Made by a program: the position numbers and the translations under genes. DNA of 64,000 bases, from the NCBI RefSeq assembly GCF_021021435.1, contig NZ_JAINWI010000004.1, positions 280,702 to 344,701 of the forward strand, written 5' to 3'. The notes under the pieces were generated by a model. The model was not told where the DNA came from. It saw nothing but the letters and a program-made list of their open reading frames with translations, and did not search any database. Source of the stretch: Seohaeicola saemankumensis. Its GTDB lineage: Bacteria; Pseudomonadota; Alphaproteobacteria; Rhodobacterales; Rhodobacteraceae. Shown here piece after piece: positions 1 to 9,880 of the stretch (its first letter is position 1; the number at the start of each line of letters is the position of its first letter).

Positions 1-674
1 TCGATACATTCGGGCGCATCGGGCGCATCTTCGGGGGCCACAGTGCGCTGATAGACATATTCCGGTGCTTGAACGGCCGGATCTTCCAATGCTTTGCCCT
101 CGGACGAGGTGTGCAGCAGGTTTGCATCCACGCTAAACGGCGCTTCACCGCGTTTATCCTTGGCAATCGGGATTTGGTTCGCCTCGGCAAACTCGATCAG
201 CTTGGTGCGGCTGGTCAGGTCCCAGATACGCCAAGGTGCGATCACCTTGATATCGGGGTTGAGCGCATAGGCAGAAAGTTCGAACCGCACCTGATCATTG
301 CCTTTGCCGGTTGCGCCATGCGCGACCGCATCGGCACCGGTTTCGGCGGCAATCTCGACCAGACGTTTCGAGATCAGCGGCCGCGCTATCGACGTGCCCA
401 GCAAATACAGACCCTCATAAAGCGCGTTGGCGCGGAACATGGGGAACACGAAGTCGCGCACAAATTCTTCGCGTACATCCTCGATATAGATGTTTTCAGG
501 CGCGATCCCCAACAGTTCGGCCTTCGCGCGGGCGGGTTCCAGTTCCTCGCCCTGTCCCAGATCGGCAGTGAAGGTTACCACCTCGCAACCATATTCGGTT
601 TGCAGCCATTTCAGGATGATCGAGGTATCAAGGCCGCCTGAATAGGCGAGCACGACTTTTTTGGGCGCGGACAT
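1..674 (-). CDS. argG: argininosuccinate synthase, 5' part (cut by left edge)
   Basis: Argininosuccinate synthase joins citrulline and aspartate using ATP in arginine synthesis, in the cytoplasm. About 224 N-terminal codons are inside the window and the reading frame runs off the left edge. The protein opens [18 protein letters not shown], with the PP-loop ATP motif SGGLDTS at residues 12-18, characteristic of ArgG. Residues further in, such as the ATGKGNDQ stretch, also fit. The ATG at 674 is divergent from ilvA across about 120 bp. The identity is secure; only the C-terminal half is unseen. Confidence 0.95.
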   Translation of the reverse strand, partial: MSAPKKVVLAYSGGLDTSIILKWLQTEYGCEVVTFTADLGQGEELEPARAKAELLGIAPENIYIEDVREEFVRDFVFPMFRANALYEGLYLLGTSIARPLISKRLVEIAAETGADAVAHGATGKGNDQVRFELSAYALNPDIKVIAPWRIWDLTSRTKLIEFAEANQIPIAKDKRGEAPFSVDANLLHTSSEGKALEDPAVQAPEYVYQRTVAPEDAPDAPECI

Positions 675-794
675 GTGTTTTTCCCCACTGAATGCGTTTT
701 GCGGCGATTATCGGGTTTTGTGACGCAGGGCAAGGCGAAGGGCATGCTACAGCTTTGTCTTGCGAAAGGTCTCAAGCTGCGCCAGAGATCGGGA

Positions 795-2033
795 ATGACC
801 GACTTCCAAGACAAGGCCCGCGCTGCCGAACGCGCCATGCGCGAGGTTTTTCCCGCGACGCCGCTCCAGCGAAACGCACATCTGTCTGAACGGTTTGAAG
901 CCGATATCTGGTTGAAGCGTGAAGACCTGTCGCCGGTTCGATCCTACAAATTGCGCGGCGCCTTCAATGCTATGCGCAAGGTGATGGCAGCCGATCCCGA
1001 CAGGCGGCTCTTTGTTTGTGCGTCTGCGGGCAATCATGCACAGGGCGTCGCATTCATGTGCCGCTACTTTGGGGTCAAGGGCGTGATCTTCATGCCGGTC
1101 ACGACACCGCAGCAGAAAATCCAGAAAACAGGGATATTTGGTGGTGACGCTGTCGAGATACGGCTGAAAGGCGACTATTTTGACGATACTCTGGCCTCGG
1201 CTCAGGCGTTTTGTGCCGAGCAGCGCGGACATTTCCTGTCACCTTTCGACGATCCTGATGTGATCGAGGGACAAGCTTCGGTTGCCGTGGAAATTCTTGA
1301 TGAATTGGGACATGTGCCGGACCATATACTGCTGCCTGTGGGTGGCGGCGGTTTGTCCGCAGGGGTGCGCAGTTTTTTCGGGACTACGCTCCATTATACC
1401 TTTGTAGAGCCTGCGGGTGGCGCAAGTTTTCAGGCAGCGCTGGCGGCGGGTCACCCTGTCAAACTGCCCAAGGTGAATACTTTTGTCGATGGCGCCGCCG
1501 TTGCGATGATCGGAAGCCAGACATTCGCCCGTCTCAAGGATGTTGAGCCCAAAGATGTCGTCACCGCAGCAGAAGACAGGATCTGTACCACGATCCTTGA
1601 GATGCTGAATGTCGAAGGTATCGTGCTGGAGCCCGCAGGCGCGCTAGCGGTAGATGCGCTTGTGGATGTGGCGGATCAGATCAAAGGTAAAACGGTCGTC
1701 TGCATCACGTCAGGCGGCAACTTTGATTTCGAACGCCTGCCCGAGGTCAAAGAAAGGGCCCAACGCTATTCGGGCGTGAAGAAGTACTTCATCCTCCGGA
1801 TGCCGCAACGGCCAGGTGCGTTGAAAGAGTTTCTGAACATTCTTGGACCCGAAGACGACATTGCCCGCTTTGAGTATCTCAAAAAATCGGCAAGGAATTT
1901 CGGATCGGTTCTGATCGGCATTGAAACGACCAAGGCGCAGAATTTCGTCTCTTTTCTGGCCAAGCTTGACAAGGCGGGCTTCACCTACCGCGACATCACC
2001 AATGACGAGACATTGGCCGAGTTCCTGATCTGA
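795..2033 (+). CDS. ilvA: threonine ammonia-lyase (threonine dehydratase)
   Basis: PLP-dependent deamination of threonine to 2-oxobutanoate, the first committed step of isoleucine synthesis. The chosen ATG gives 412 aa; the frame is open further upstream to 675, but those 40 residues look unlike the family and would overlap the argG leader. The PLP lysine is K52 in SYKLRGAF, and a glycine-rich phosphate loop (VGGGGLSAG) follows near residue 180. The last ~80 residues form an ACT-like regulatory domain (ILRMPQRPGAL...), so feedback control by isoleucine is expected from the family. It is the short alphaproteobacterial form with one ACT-like domain. Confidence 0.93.
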   Translation: MTDFQDKARAAERAMREVFPATPLQRNAHLSERFEADIWLKREDLSPVRSYKLRGAFNAMRKVMAADPDRRLFVCASAGNHAQGVAFMCRYFGVKGVIFMPVTTPQQKIQKTGIFGGDAVEIRLKGDYFDDTLASAQAFCAEQRGHFLSPFDDPDVIEGQASVAVEILDELGHVPDHILLPVGGGGLSAGVRSFFGTTLHYTFVEPAGGASFQAALAAGHPVKLPKVNTFVDGAAVAMIGSQTFARLKDVEPKDVVTAAEDRICTTILEMLNVEGIVLEPAGALAVDALVDVADQIKGKTVVCITSGGNFDFERLPEVKERAQRYSGVKKYFILRMPQRPGALKEFLNILGPEDDIARFEYLKKSARNFGSVLIGIETTKAQNFVSFLAKLDKAGFTYRDITNDETLAEFLI

Positions 2034-2047
2034 TCTGGTGCCAGATC
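2032..2047. terminator. weak hairpin between convergent genes
   Basis: GATCTG-GTGC-CAGATC, a 6-bp stem with a 4-nt loop, spans the end of ilvA and the 3' side of the HD gene. It is symmetric and could stop transcription in both directions, but it has no clear T-tract, so this is tentative. Confidence 0.3.
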
Positions 2048-2642
2048 ACATCATCAAGTTCAAAAGCGAATGATGCCGCGCTGTATAGTCGGCGCGCACT
2101 TCAACAGGTGATCGCAAACGGATCGACAGCCCGCGGATCAGCGCCTGATCGGGTTTGCCGAAAAGTTTGTCGGCCTCTGTTGTGCCGAAACCTGCAATCT
2201 CGACAGCCTCCATCCATGCGCTGATGCGGTCGGCTTGCTTGATCTGCTTCTTGATCGCAGCAGGTATCGTTGCCGGTAGCCCGAAACGGATATGGATTGC
2301 TGCGGTCAGGCGGGCGTCCAAATCTTCATAGCCGGGACCTACAGCGGATTTTACCGGGCTGATCATATCGCCGATCACATATTCGGGCGCATCATGCAGC
2401 AAGGCGGCCAGTTGCCATTTGGCTCCTACAGCAGGAACCATACGACTGAACAGGGTTTCAACCAGAAGCGAATGTTCTGCGACTGAATAGGCATGGTCAC
2501 CATGGGTCTGGCCGTTCCAGCGCGCCACAAAAGCCAGTCCATGCGCGATATCCTCGATCTCGATATCAACCGGCGTCGGGTCAAGCAGATCAAGACGGCG
2601 ACCGGATAGCATCCTTTGCCATGCGCGGGCTGGTTTGGGCAT
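2046..2642 (-). CDS. HD-domain phosphohydrolase (YfbR/YfdR-like)
   Basis: A 198-aa cytoplasmic protein with the metal-binding HD signature: H57 in the EHS segment, H83-D84 in LLHDAPEY, and D138 in QADRIS. This arrangement is that of small HD hydrolases related to YfbR-type 5'-nucleotidases, so removal of phosphate from a nucleotide is a reasonable guess; the substrate cannot be read from the sequence. The start MPKPARAW at 2642 is preferred over a 20-residue upstream extension. It faces ilvA tail to tail and is divergent from ahcY. Confidence 0.75.
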   Translation of the reverse strand: MPKPARAWQRMLSGRRLDLLDPTPVDIEIEDIAHGLAFVARWNGQTHGDHAYSVAEHSLLVETLFSRMVPAVGAKWQLAALLHDAPEYVIGDMISPVKSAVGPGYEDLDARLTAAIHIRFGLPATIPAAIKKQIKQADRISAWMEAVEIAGFGTTEADKLFGKPDQALIRGLSIRLRSPVEVRADYTARHHSLLNLMM

Positions 2643-2817
2643 TCTGGTTCTCCGGAAAGGGTGGATTGAGTGATGTATGACCATCCTGAGATCATGCTGC
2701 AATAACCTGTACCGCGCGGCATGACAAAACCGGATTGCGACCTATTCTGTGCAGCGTTGTGGCGTGGAGCGAATAATGATAGGCGCAGCGCCAAATAGTT
2801 TCATGAAGGGTGCCAAG

Positions 2818-4206
2818 ATGGCCAATGATTATATCATCAAAGATATCGCTCTTGCAGCTTACGGCCGCAAAGAGTTGGATATCGCGGAAACTGAAATGCC
2901 GGGCCTGATGGCCTGCCGCGCCGAGTTCGGCGAAAGCAAACCTCTGAAAGGCGCGCGGATTGTCGGGTCGTTGCACATGACGATCCAGACCGCAGTTCTG
3001 ATCGAAACACTGGTGGCGCTGGGCGCGGATGTACGTTGGGCCTCGTGCAATATTTTCTCGACGCAGGATCACGCGGCGGCGGCGATTGCTGCGGGTGGAA
3101 CACCTGTCTTCGCGATCAAGGGTCAGACACTGGAAGAGCATTGGGATTACCTCGACAAGTCCTTCATGTTCCCTGAAGGCGCGAACATGATCCTTGATGA
3201 TGGCGGCGATGCGACGCTTTATGTTCTGCTGGGTGCGCGCGCCGAAGCCGGCGAGGACATCATTCCGGTTCCGCAGTCCGAAGAGGAAGAAGTCATCAAG
3301 GCGCAGATCAAAAAGCGCATGGCAGCAAGTCCGGGCTGGTTCACTAAGACTCGCGATGCGATCAAGGGCGTATCTGAGGAAACGACAACCGGCGTTCACC
3401 GCCTGTATGATTTGCACAAGAAAGGCCTGCTGCCGTTCCCTGCGATCAACGTCAACGACTCGGTCACCAAATCCAAATTCGACAATAAATACGGCTGCAA
3501 GGAATCGCTGGTCGACGGTATTCGCCGTGCAACTGACACCATGATGGCAGGTAAAGTGGCAGTCGTTTGCGGTTACGGTGATGTTGGCAAAGGCTCGGCT
3601 GCGTCGCTTCAGGGTGCCGGTGCGCGCGTCAAGGTGACGGAGGTTGATCCGATCTGCGCGCTTCAGGCTGCGATGGACGGATTCGAGGTAGTGTTGCTGG
3701 AAGACGTAGTTAACAGCGCGGATATCTTCATCACGACAACAGGCAACAAGGACGTGATCCGCATCGAGCATATGCGCGAGATGAAGGACATGGCGATCGT
3801 CGGGAATATCGGCCATTTCGACAACGAGATTCAGGTGGCCTCGCTCAAGAACCACAAATGGACCAATATCAAGGAACAGGTGGACATGATCGAAATGCCT
3901 TCGGGCAACCGGATCATCCTTCTGTCCGAGGGGCGTTTGCTGAACCTTGGAAATGCCACTGGCCATCCGTCTTTCGTGATGTCAGCAAGCTTTACCAACC
4001 AGGTGCTCGCGCAGATCGAGTTGTGGACCAAGGGCGAGGACTACAAACCCGGTGTCTATATCCTGCCCAAGGCGCTGGACGAGAAAGTGGCGCGCCTGCA
4101 TCTGGACCGGATCGGTGTGAAACTGACGAAGCTGGATGCGGATCAGGCGGCCTATATCGGTGTGACACCCGAGGGCCCTTTCAAGTCGGAACACTATCGC
4201 TACTGA
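2818..4206 (+). CDS. ahcY: adenosylhomocysteinase
   Basis: Hydrolyses S-adenosylhomocysteine to adenosine and homocysteine, clearing the product that inhibits methyltransferases. 462 aa, the usual bacterial length. It starts [10 protein letters not shown] at an ATG preceded by an AAGG-type ribosome site; another in-frame ATG lies at 2803. The NAD-binding loop GYGDVGKG begins near residue 252, and the C-terminus ends in HYRY as in the family. It is monocistronic, with a strong terminator directly after it. The ~175-bp leader was searched by eye for an SAH riboswitch and none was recognised. Confidence 0.97.
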   Translation: MANDYIIKDIALAAYGRKELDIAETEMPGLMACRAEFGESKPLKGARIVGSLHMTIQTAVLIETLVALGADVRWASCNIFSTQDHAAAAIAAGGTPVFAIKGQTLEEHWDYLDKSFMFPEGANMILDDGGDATLYVLLGARAEAGEDIIPVPQSEEEEVIKAQIKKRMAASPGWFTKTRDAIKGVSEETTTGVHRLYDLHKKGLLPFPAINVNDSVTKSKFDNKYGCKESLVDGIRRATDTMMAGKVAVVCGYGDVGKGSAASLQGAGARVKVTEVDPICALQAAMDGFEVVLLEDVVNSADIFITTTGNKDVIRIEHMREMKDMAIVGNIGHFDNEIQVASLKNHKWTNIKEQVDMIEMPSGNRIILLSEGRLLNLGNATGHPSFVMSASFTNQVLAQIELWTKGEDYKPGVYILPKALDEKVARLHLDRIGVKLTKLDADQAAYIGVTPEGPFKSEHYRY

Positions 4207-4230
4207 TACTTCGACCTGCCTTTCAGCTAA

Positions 4231-4257
4231 AAGGCCCGCCATTGGCGGGCCTTTTCC
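4231..4257 (+). terminator. rho-independent terminator of ahcY
   Basis: A perfect stem AAGGCCCGCC / GGCGGGCCTT with a 3-4-nt loop, followed by a T-rich run, 25 bases after the ahcY stop codon. Confidence 0.9.
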
Positions 4258-4373
4258 TATCTTGCGTCGCCACAAAACCGTTGAGTGTTGCAGAAGACTC
4301 GCTAACGTCAGGCTGGGGCCGACCGGCCGCGCCGTCCTTAGGACAGAATTGAAGACTGACGAGGGAGTTTGAA

Positions 4374-4715
4374 ATGGGAAAGCGTGACGATTTGATCGCC
4401 AAATATGCAGACGATCTGAAAAACAAATGCGGCATGCAGCCAGATATGGACCTTTTGACCAAGGTAACAATCGGCTGTGGTCCGGCAATTTACAATCCGG
4501 ATTCGTCGACTGTGGCCGCAACACAAGAGAGCGAACTGGAAACGGTAAAGGCCAATTTCCTGATGAAGAAACTGGGTCTGCCTGACAGCCCCAAACTGAT
4601 GGAAGCGCTGCATTCTGTCTTGGATACCTACGGCAAATCCGAGCGGAACAAATACCGTGCCGTCGTGTATTACATGCTGACAAAGCATTTCGGCAAGGAA
4701 GCCATCTACAAATAA
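4374..4715 (+). CDS. DUF2853 family small protein
   Basis: A 113-aa soluble, lysine-rich, mainly helical protein (MGKRDDLIAKYADDLKNK at the N-terminus) that I recognise as DUF2853, a family common in alphaproteobacteria and Bacteroidetes. A structure type is known for the family but I know of no established function. The gene stands alone, with a ribosome site (GAGGGAG) ahead of the ATG and a strong terminator after the stop, so it is expressed as a single-gene unit. Confidence 0.75.
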   Translation: MGKRDDLIAKYADDLKNKCGMQPDMDLLTKVTIGCGPAIYNPDSSTVAATQESELETVKANFLMKKLGLPDSPKLMEALHSVLDTYGKSERNKYRAVVYYMLTKHFGKEAIYK

Positions 4716-4734
4716 CACACTGATATTATGTGCT

Positions 4735-4760
4735 AAACACCCGCCTCAGGGCGGGTGTTT
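4735..4760 (+). terminator. rho-independent terminator after the DUF2853 gene
   Basis: AAACACCCGCC / GGCGGGTGTTT with a very short loop, ending in TTTATCGTTTT. The stem is nearly perfect and about 20 bases past the stop codon. The following ~180 bases to 4940 hold no recognisable gene. Confidence 0.88.
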
Positions 4761-4940
4761 ATCGTTTTACACAAATTGCAAGAACTTGGCGTTTGTGCCG
4801 GGGCTTTGACCGTCCTATTCTCGAACCTATCGGGCCAGTATGGCCGGAACCTAATCCAGAGATCACGTGTGGTGTGTAGGGAGCACGTGGGGTAGCGGGG
4901 GGTTCTGGCTGTTGGCCTGTTCTCCCCGCGTTTCCTTTGT

Positions 4941-5360
4941 TCAGTCAGACAGACCTGCAAGAGCGCAGACAATGCGCCATTCTTCTGCGGTTACAGGCTG
5001 CACCGACAGGCGCGAGTTGCGGACAAGCATCATGTCGCCGAGTCGGTTATCCGACTTGATCTGATCAAGTGTCACAGGTGTGACAACCGGCTTTACTGCC
5101 TTGATGTCGACACATTCCCATCGGGAATCGTCCGTCGTGCTGTCAGGATGGGCTTTTTTGATTACCTCGACGATACCGACGACCGCCTTTTCTGTTTGCG
5201 AATGATAGAAGAAACCGAAGTCCCCGATTTCCATCTCGCGCATGAAATTGCGTGCCTGATAGTTGCGGACACCGTCCCATTCCTCGCCCTTGTCGCCCCG
5301 TGCAACCTGATCTTCCCAGCCCCAGACAGTTGGTTCTGTTTTGAACAGCCAGTAGCGCAT
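4941..5360 (-). CDS. EVE domain-containing protein
   Basis: A 139-aa single-domain protein of the EVE family, a PUA-like fold thought to bind modified bases in nucleic acids. The opening MRYWLFKTEP, the WDGVRNYQARNFM core with its pocket residues, and the FYHS segment are diagnostic. A 27-residue upstream extension exists in the frame, but the start at 5360 overlaps the stop of the yciI gene as TGATG, typical of translational coupling. It is the last gene of the leftward operon tsaD-gpsA-yciI-EVE. The exact ligand is unknown. Confidence 0.88.
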   Translation of the reverse strand: MRYWLFKTEPTVWGWEDQVARGDKGEEWDGVRNYQARNFMREMEIGDFGFFYHSQTEKAVVGIVEVIKKAHPDSTTDDSRWECVDIKAVKPVVTPVTLDQIKSDNRLGDMMLVRNSRLSVQPVTAEEWRIVCALAGLSD

Positions 5361-5632
5361 CACCCGATTACTTTCTTCCACGGTATCAACTCGACGCCCT
5401 GAAACAGACCTGCTTTTGAATAGGGGTCGCCGGCGGCCCATTGCATGGCCTGTTCCATATCCGCGACCTCAAGGATTAGCAGGGAGCCGATCATCTGCTC
5501 CTCCTTGTCCAGCAATGGTCCGGCCTGACGGACAACGCCGGTTTGTTTGACGTAGTCGAGATGGGCAGCGCGATTGGCCATCCGTGTCTCGAGGGCGCCG
5601 GACTTATCGCGGGCGATCAGGGCAACAAACAT
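5360..5632 (-). CDS. YciI-like protein
   Basis: A 90-aa protein of the YCII-related family (ferredoxin-like alpha/beta fold, usually dimeric). The conserved His24 (AAHLDYV) and Asp69-Pro70 (AGDPYSKAGLF) pair, proposed as the active site in the family, are both present. The reaction is not established for most members. It follows gpsA with no gap and overlaps the EVE start by one base, so it is part of one operon. Confidence 0.85.
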   Translation of the reverse strand: MFVALIARDKSGALETRMANRAAHLDYVKQTGVVRQAGPLLDKEEQMIGSLLILEVADMEQAMQWAAGDPYSKAGLFQGVELIPWKKVIG

Positions 5633-6589
5633 TCATTCCTCCTTCAAGGGACGGGACAATAGCATTTCCATGGCTTGGCGTAGCTGGACCTTTCCGTCAA
5701 GCAGGGCCACTACTGCAGCGGTAATCGGCATGTCCAATCCCAAAGTCTCGGCCTGCTTCAAAGCTGCCCGCGCCGTAGCCGCACCCTCGACCGTGATGGC
5801 AGGATCGAAAGCCTCGTTTCGCCCGAGCGACAAGCCGAAACGCATGTTGCGGCTTTGGGGACTGTTGCATGTCAGGACCAGATCTCCAAAACCAGACAGC
5901 CCGGACAGTGTTTCCGGTCGTGCACCCAGTGCCTGCGCGAGCCGTTGCATTTCTGCATAGCCACGGGTCATCAGGGCCGCGCGGGCGCTGTCGCCCAGCC
6001 CTGCGCCAATGACAGCACCAGCCGCGATGGCGATCACGTTCTTCAGCGCTCCACCAAGCTCAGCCCCGATCGTGTCTGTAGAACGATAAATTCGCAAATT
6101 GCCCGTTGTTAGTGTCGCTTGCAGGGTCTTGCCCTTTTCGGCATCTGCGCAAGCCAGCGTCAGCGCGGTTGGAAGACCTCTTGCAATGTCACTGGCAAAG
6201 CTTGGGCCTGTCAGGATCGCTGCAACATTGTCTGGCATCAATTCCCGTATGATTGCCACAGGGCCAAGTGTCGTAGAAAGCTCGATCCCCTTGCAGCAAG
6301 CCACCAGATCACGGCGATACAAGGCGTCTGTCTCGGTGTTCAGCAGATCACGCAGTTTTTGCATAGGAACAGCCAGCAGAACAGGGCCGGAGTTTTGCGA
6401 AATCTTGGCAGTGACCAGAAGGTTTTCGGGAAAAACGACACCCGGCAAGCGCAAAGCGTTCTCGCGCGTGTTTTGCATGGTCTGCACTTGCGCCGGATCA
6501 CGAGACCACAGGGACACCTCTTTGCCGGCTTCCGCCAGTGAAATAGCCAAAGCAGTGCCGAACGCGCCTGAACCCAGAACGGTAATCAT
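5633..6589 (-). CDS. gpsA: glycerol-3-phosphate dehydrogenase [NAD(P)+]
   Basis: Reduces dihydroxyacetone phosphate to sn-glycerol 3-phosphate for phospholipid synthesis, in the cytoplasm. 318 aa, within the family range. The Rossmann motif GSGAFG lies at residues 6-11. The two catalytic lysines appear as K100 in ACCKGIE and K183 in ALKNV, and the substrate segment [10 protein letters not shown] is intact. The start codon overlaps the tsaD stop by 4 bases (ATGA), showing translational coupling in the tsaD operon. Confidence 0.96.
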   Translation of the reverse strand: MITVLGSGAFGTALAISLAEAGKEVSLWSRDPAQVQTMQNTRENALRLPGVVFPENLLVTAKISQNSGPVLLAVPMQKLRDLLNTETDALYRRDLVACCKGIELSTTLGPVAIIRELMPDNVAAILTGPSFASDIARGLPTALTLACADAEKGKTLQATLTTGNLRIYRSTDTIGAELGGALKNVIAIAAGAVIGAGLGDSARAALMTRGYAEMQRLAQALGARPETLSGLSGFGDLVLTCNSPQSRNMRFGLSLGRNEAFDPAITVEGAATARAALKQAETLGLDMPITAAVVALLDGKVQLRQAMEMLLSRPLKEE

Positions 6590-7683
6590 GCCTTGGCTCC
6601 CTTCTTTCCACTTCCCAGCAATGTGGGGCTGGTCCGGTCCAAAGGCCAGCGTGGTCTTGCTGCAAGAGTCATGTCGTCACTGAACCCTGATCGGAACCTT
6701 TCCAATCCAGCATAGGCGATCATCGCGGCATTGTCGGTACATAACGCAAGGGGCGGGGCGACAAAGCAGACATTTTTTTGGGCTGCAACAGACTCTAGTT
6801 TCAGCCGGATCATACGGTTTGCAGCAACACCGCCTGCCACCGCCAGAACGGGTTGATCAGGGTTCTCGGCAAGATAGATATCCAGCGCGCGGCGTGTTTT
6901 CTCGGCCAGTACATCGGCGACAGCCATCTGGAAGCCCGCGCAGAGATCTGCACGGTCGCGCCGTGTCAGGCCGCCCTTCCCGGCTATCACCTTGTCGCGC
7001 ATCCGCAGGAGAGCGGTTTTCAAACCAGAGAACGACATGTCACACCCTTCCCTGTCCAGCAGCGGACGGGGAAAGGTATAGTGGTCCGGATCGCCCCCGA
7101 GGGCTTCCGCCTCGACAGCCGGCCCTCCCGGTTGCGGCAATCCCAGAAGTCTGGCGGTTTTGTCGAAAGCCTCACCCGGGGCGTCGTCGATCGTGCCACC
7201 AAGGCGGATGAAATCGTCAGTGCCGCGCACCAACAAAAACTGGCAATGACCGCCTGAAGCCAGAAGCATCAGATAAGGATACTCCACTTGATCTGTCAGT
7301 CGCGGGGTCAGGGCGTGCCCCGCCAGATGGTTTACCCCGATCAGTGGCAGCCCTGCACCCATAGCAAGCCCCTTGGCGCACATGACCCCCGCCAGCACCC
7401 CACCGATAAGGCCCGGGCCTGCGGTAACCGCAATTGCATCCATGTCGGAAAGGGCAAGGCCAGCTTGTGACAATGCCTGTTCAACGCAGAGATCCAGCTT
7501 TTCGGTATGGGCGCGTGCGGCGATTTCCGGAACGACGCCGCCAAAGGCACTGTGGAGGTCAGTCTGGCCGAGAACGACGGATGACATGATTTCTGCCGGA
7601 TCAGTGCCTGTTTGACGCACAATCGAGGCGGCCGTATCGTCACAACTGCTTTCCAGCCCCAATATCTTCAAAGTCGCGACCAT
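6586..7683 (-). CDS. tsaD: tRNA N6-adenosine threonylcarbamoyltransferase
   Basis: Transfers the threonylcarbamoyl group to A37 of tRNAs that read ANN codons, together with TsaB and TsaE. 365 aa from the ATG at 7683; eight extra residues are possible upstream. The metal-binding histidines are H119 and H123 in NHLAGH, and the ASKHA-type loops (ESSCDD near the N-terminus, CTDNAAM near the C-terminus) are intact. It heads the leftward operon with gpsA, yciI and EVE, and is divergent from hemD across about 95 bp. Neither TsaB nor TsaE lies in this window. Confidence 0.96.
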   Translation of the reverse strand: MVATLKILGLESSCDDTAASIVRQTGTDPAEIMSSVVLGQTDLHSAFGGVVPEIAARAHTEKLDLCVEQALSQAGLALSDMDAIAVTAGPGLIGGVLAGVMCAKGLAMGAGLPLIGVNHLAGHALTPRLTDQVEYPYLMLLASGGHCQFLLVRGTDDFIRLGGTIDDAPGEAFDKTARLLGLPQPGGPAVEAEALGGDPDHYTFPRPLLDREGCDMSFSGLKTALLRMRDKVIAGKGGLTRRDRADLCAGFQMAVADVLAEKTRRALDIYLAENPDQPVLAVAGGVAANRMIRLKLESVAAQKNVCFVAPPLALCTDNAAMIAYAGLERFRSGFSDDMTLAARPRWPLDRTSPTLLGSGKKGAKA

Positions 7684-7779
7684 TGACCTGCCATCCCTAC
7701 CATCCACGGTCCTTTCCGTTGCAAGACCATGCGTTGCGAGGTAACACCAGACAAGGATGCAAACAATCCCGGGGCAACG

Positions 7780-8499
7780 ATGACACGGCCTGTGATCCTG
7801 CTGACCCGACCAGAAGCGTCGTCGCGCAGGATGGCGGGGATTTTGTTTGCCAGATGTGGCGACAGGGCAGGAATCTGCATCTCGCCACTCATGGAAATCC
7901 GCCTTGATCCGCGACTGCCATCGCTTGACGGGATTAAGACCCTTATATTTACATCGGCAAACGGCGTTGCCGCTTATGTTGCGGCAAAGGGACCCATGTC
8001 ATTGGCCTGCTATACCGTCGGTGAAGCAACAGCGCAGGCGGCGCGGGATGCGGGACTTCGTGCGATTTCCGCTGGTGGCAATGCGGAAGCCTTGATCGCA
8101 CGTATTCTCGAGGATGATGTCACCGGCCCTATGTTGCACCTACGCGGCACGCACGCGCGCGGTGAAGTAGCCGAAAGGCTCAGCGCGCTGGGCTGTCCGG
8201 TCTCGCAGGCGATTGTCTATACGCAGAACGCTATACCGCTGTCGGAAGAGGCCAGGGATCTGCTCGGTGGTGACGGGCCTGTGATACTGCCCGTTTTCTC
8301 GCCGCGCAGTGCGACGCTGCTTGGGTCTGGGCCGGTCCGCGCAAAGCTCTATATTGTTGCGATGAGCGATGCGGTTGCGGCGTCACTGCATCTGAATGTT
8401 GAAAGTTGTGTCATTGCGGCGAAGCCCGATTTCGAGAGCGTCGCGTCAGAAATCAATCTGCTTCTGGAAAACCAACCGTGGCGGCGCAACTTGCACTAG
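7780..8499 (+). CDS. hemD: uroporphyrinogen-III synthase
   Basis: Closes and inverts ring D of hydroxymethylbilane to give uroporphyrinogen III, the branch point of heme, cobalamin and chlorophyll synthesis. 239 aa from the ATG at 7780 ([15 protein letters not shown]). The two-lobe HemD pattern is visible: an N-terminal LTRPEA strand, FTSANGV near residue 50, and a second-lobe segment [10 protein letters not shown]. HemD is poorly conserved, so the identity rests on these segments and on the hemD-Mic60-hemY order typical of alphaproteobacteria. It starts the rightward cluster. Confidence 0.85.
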   Translation: MTRPVILLTRPEASSRRMAGILFARCGDRAGICISPLMEIRLDPRLPSLDGIKTLIFTSANGVAAYVAAKGPMSLACYTVGEATAQAARDAGLRAISAGGNAEALIARILEDDVTGPMLHLRGTHARGEVAERLSALGCPVSQAIVYTQNAIPLSEEARDLLGGDGPVILPVFSPRSATLLGSGPVRAKLYIVAMSDAVAASLHLNVESCVIAAKPDFESVASEINLLLENQPWRRNLH

Positions 8500-8594
8500 G
8501 CGGCGATGCATAGCTTGAGGCATCTGTTCTTGCGCAGTAGGCTTACCCTATTGAGGACGGAACGATGTATTGAGATTCGAAAGGGTGGCTGGAC

Positions 8595-9869
8595 GTGGCA
8601 GACAAGAAGAAGACTTCCAACAAGCAGGATCTGCCAGATGATATCGAAGATGCGATTGTCGTAGACGGGACGACCGAAGAGACTACGAATAAGAATCCAC
8701 CGGAAACTTCGGCTGATGTACCCGCTACAGATGAGGCGAACGCTATTCCTGATCCGGATGTATCCGCGCCTGAGGTCTCGGCTTCTGGGGATTCAGAGTC
8801 TGAAAAGCCGGAAGCCGAAGAAGCACCGCAGACAGAGCAAAGCCCCGAACCCGCTGCGGAAGCGGCTTCTGATACACCGCCCGCCACATCTGAACAGGTT
8901 GTTGTTCGCAAAGGCGGCTTTGTCCCGATGGTGCTTGGCGGGCTGGTCGCGGCGGGGATCGGGTTCGGTCTTGCCCATAGCGGTCTTTTGGAAGGCGTAC
9001 CGCTTCCTCGCAGCGGGTCTGTGCAGGACAGCATGGACAACTTTTCCCAGCGTGTGGGTGCGCAAGATAATGCTCTGTCCGATCTGTCGGGACGTGTCGC
9101 CGCCTTGGAGGAAGCACCCGCACTAGAGGTTCCGGAAATACCGGACATGACCCCGATGATCGAGGATATAGCGACCCAGATCGGGGTGCTGGCGCAGCGA
9201 CTTGATGCATTGGAAGCCCGTCCTGTCGGTGGTTCGGGTGTAATTGATGAAGGCGCACAAGCGGCCTTGGAGCAGACACAGCAAGAGTTGGATGAAATCC
9301 GTCAGGCATTGGCGGGCCAACGCGAAGAGCTTGCCTTGCTGACTGAAGAAGCCGCGCGGGAAGAAGAAGCCGCGCAATTGTCGGCCCGTACCGCCATGCA
9401 GCGCGCTGCTCTGACCCGTATCCAGACTGCGGTTGATACAGGCACAGGATATGCACAGGCTTTGACAGATCTGCAGGAAACAGACATGGACGTTCCGCAA
9501 GCTTTGCTGGAACAGGCCGAAGATGGGGTTCCCACGCTTGCCGATTTGCAATCGTCCTTTCCAGAAGTGGCGCGAGACGCCTTGCGTGCGGCACGCCAGC
9601 AAGACAGCGGAGGCGGTGTCACGGACTTCCTGCAAACCCAACTCGGTCTGCGGTCGCTGGAACCACGCGCAGGCAATGATCCCGACGCGATCCTTTCACG
9701 CGCCGAAGCTGCCTTGCGCGATGGTCGGGTGGCAGACACACTTGCAGAGCTTGAAGCTCTGTCCGAGCCTGCGATGGCAGTTCTGGACGGTTGGCAGTCA
9801 CAGGCTGAAACGCGTCTTGCCGCGGTTGCAGCAGTGCAAGACCTTTCACAAACTTTGAATACGAACTGA
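8595..9869 (+). CDS. bacterial Mic60 (mitofilin-like) membrane protein
   Basis: A 424-aa protein starting with GTG. The N-terminal ~100 residues are very acidic and low in complexity. A single transmembrane helix follows at about residues 108-128 (GGFVPMVLGGLVAAGIGFGL), then a coiled coil at about 205-265 rich in E, Q and A, then a helical C-terminal domain. This is the architecture of alphaproteobacterial Mic60 (COG4223), the relative of mitochondrial mitofilin that shapes inner-membrane invaginations and contacts the outer membrane. Its location between hemD and hemY is the conserved one. The function is inferred from the family; generic annotation often calls it hypothetical. Confidence 0.75.
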   Translation: MADKKKTSNKQDLPDDIEDAIVVDGTTEETTNKNPPETSADVPATDEANAIPDPDVSAPEVSASGDSESEKPEAEEAPQTEQSPEPAAEAASDTPPATSEQVVVRKGGFVPMVLGGLVAAGIGFGLAHSGLLEGVPLPRSGSVQDSMDNFSQRVGAQDNALSDLSGRVAALEEAPALEVPEIPDMTPMIEDIATQIGVLAQRLDALEARPVGGSGVIDEGAQAALEQTQQELDEIRQALAGQREELALLTEEAAREEEAAQLSARTAMQRAALTRIQTAVDTGTGYAQALTDLQETDMDVPQALLEQAEDGVPTLADLQSSFPEVARDALRAARQQDSGGGVTDFLQTQLGLRSLEPRAGNDPDAILSRAEAALRDGRVADTLAELEALSEPAMAVLDGWQSQAETRLAAVAAVQDLSQTLNTN

Positions 9870-9880
9870 AGGATAACAGA

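Noticed and set aside
2643..2817. SAH or SAM/SAH riboswitch before ahcY
   Set aside because: Searched by eye for the conserved core and pseudoknot; only a tiny GGCGC/GCGCC repeat is there. A covariance-model search would settle it.
2692..3966. 424-aa open frame antisense to ahcY
   Set aside because: Shadow of a highly conserved gene with GC-rich third positions; its translation shows no recognisable domain.
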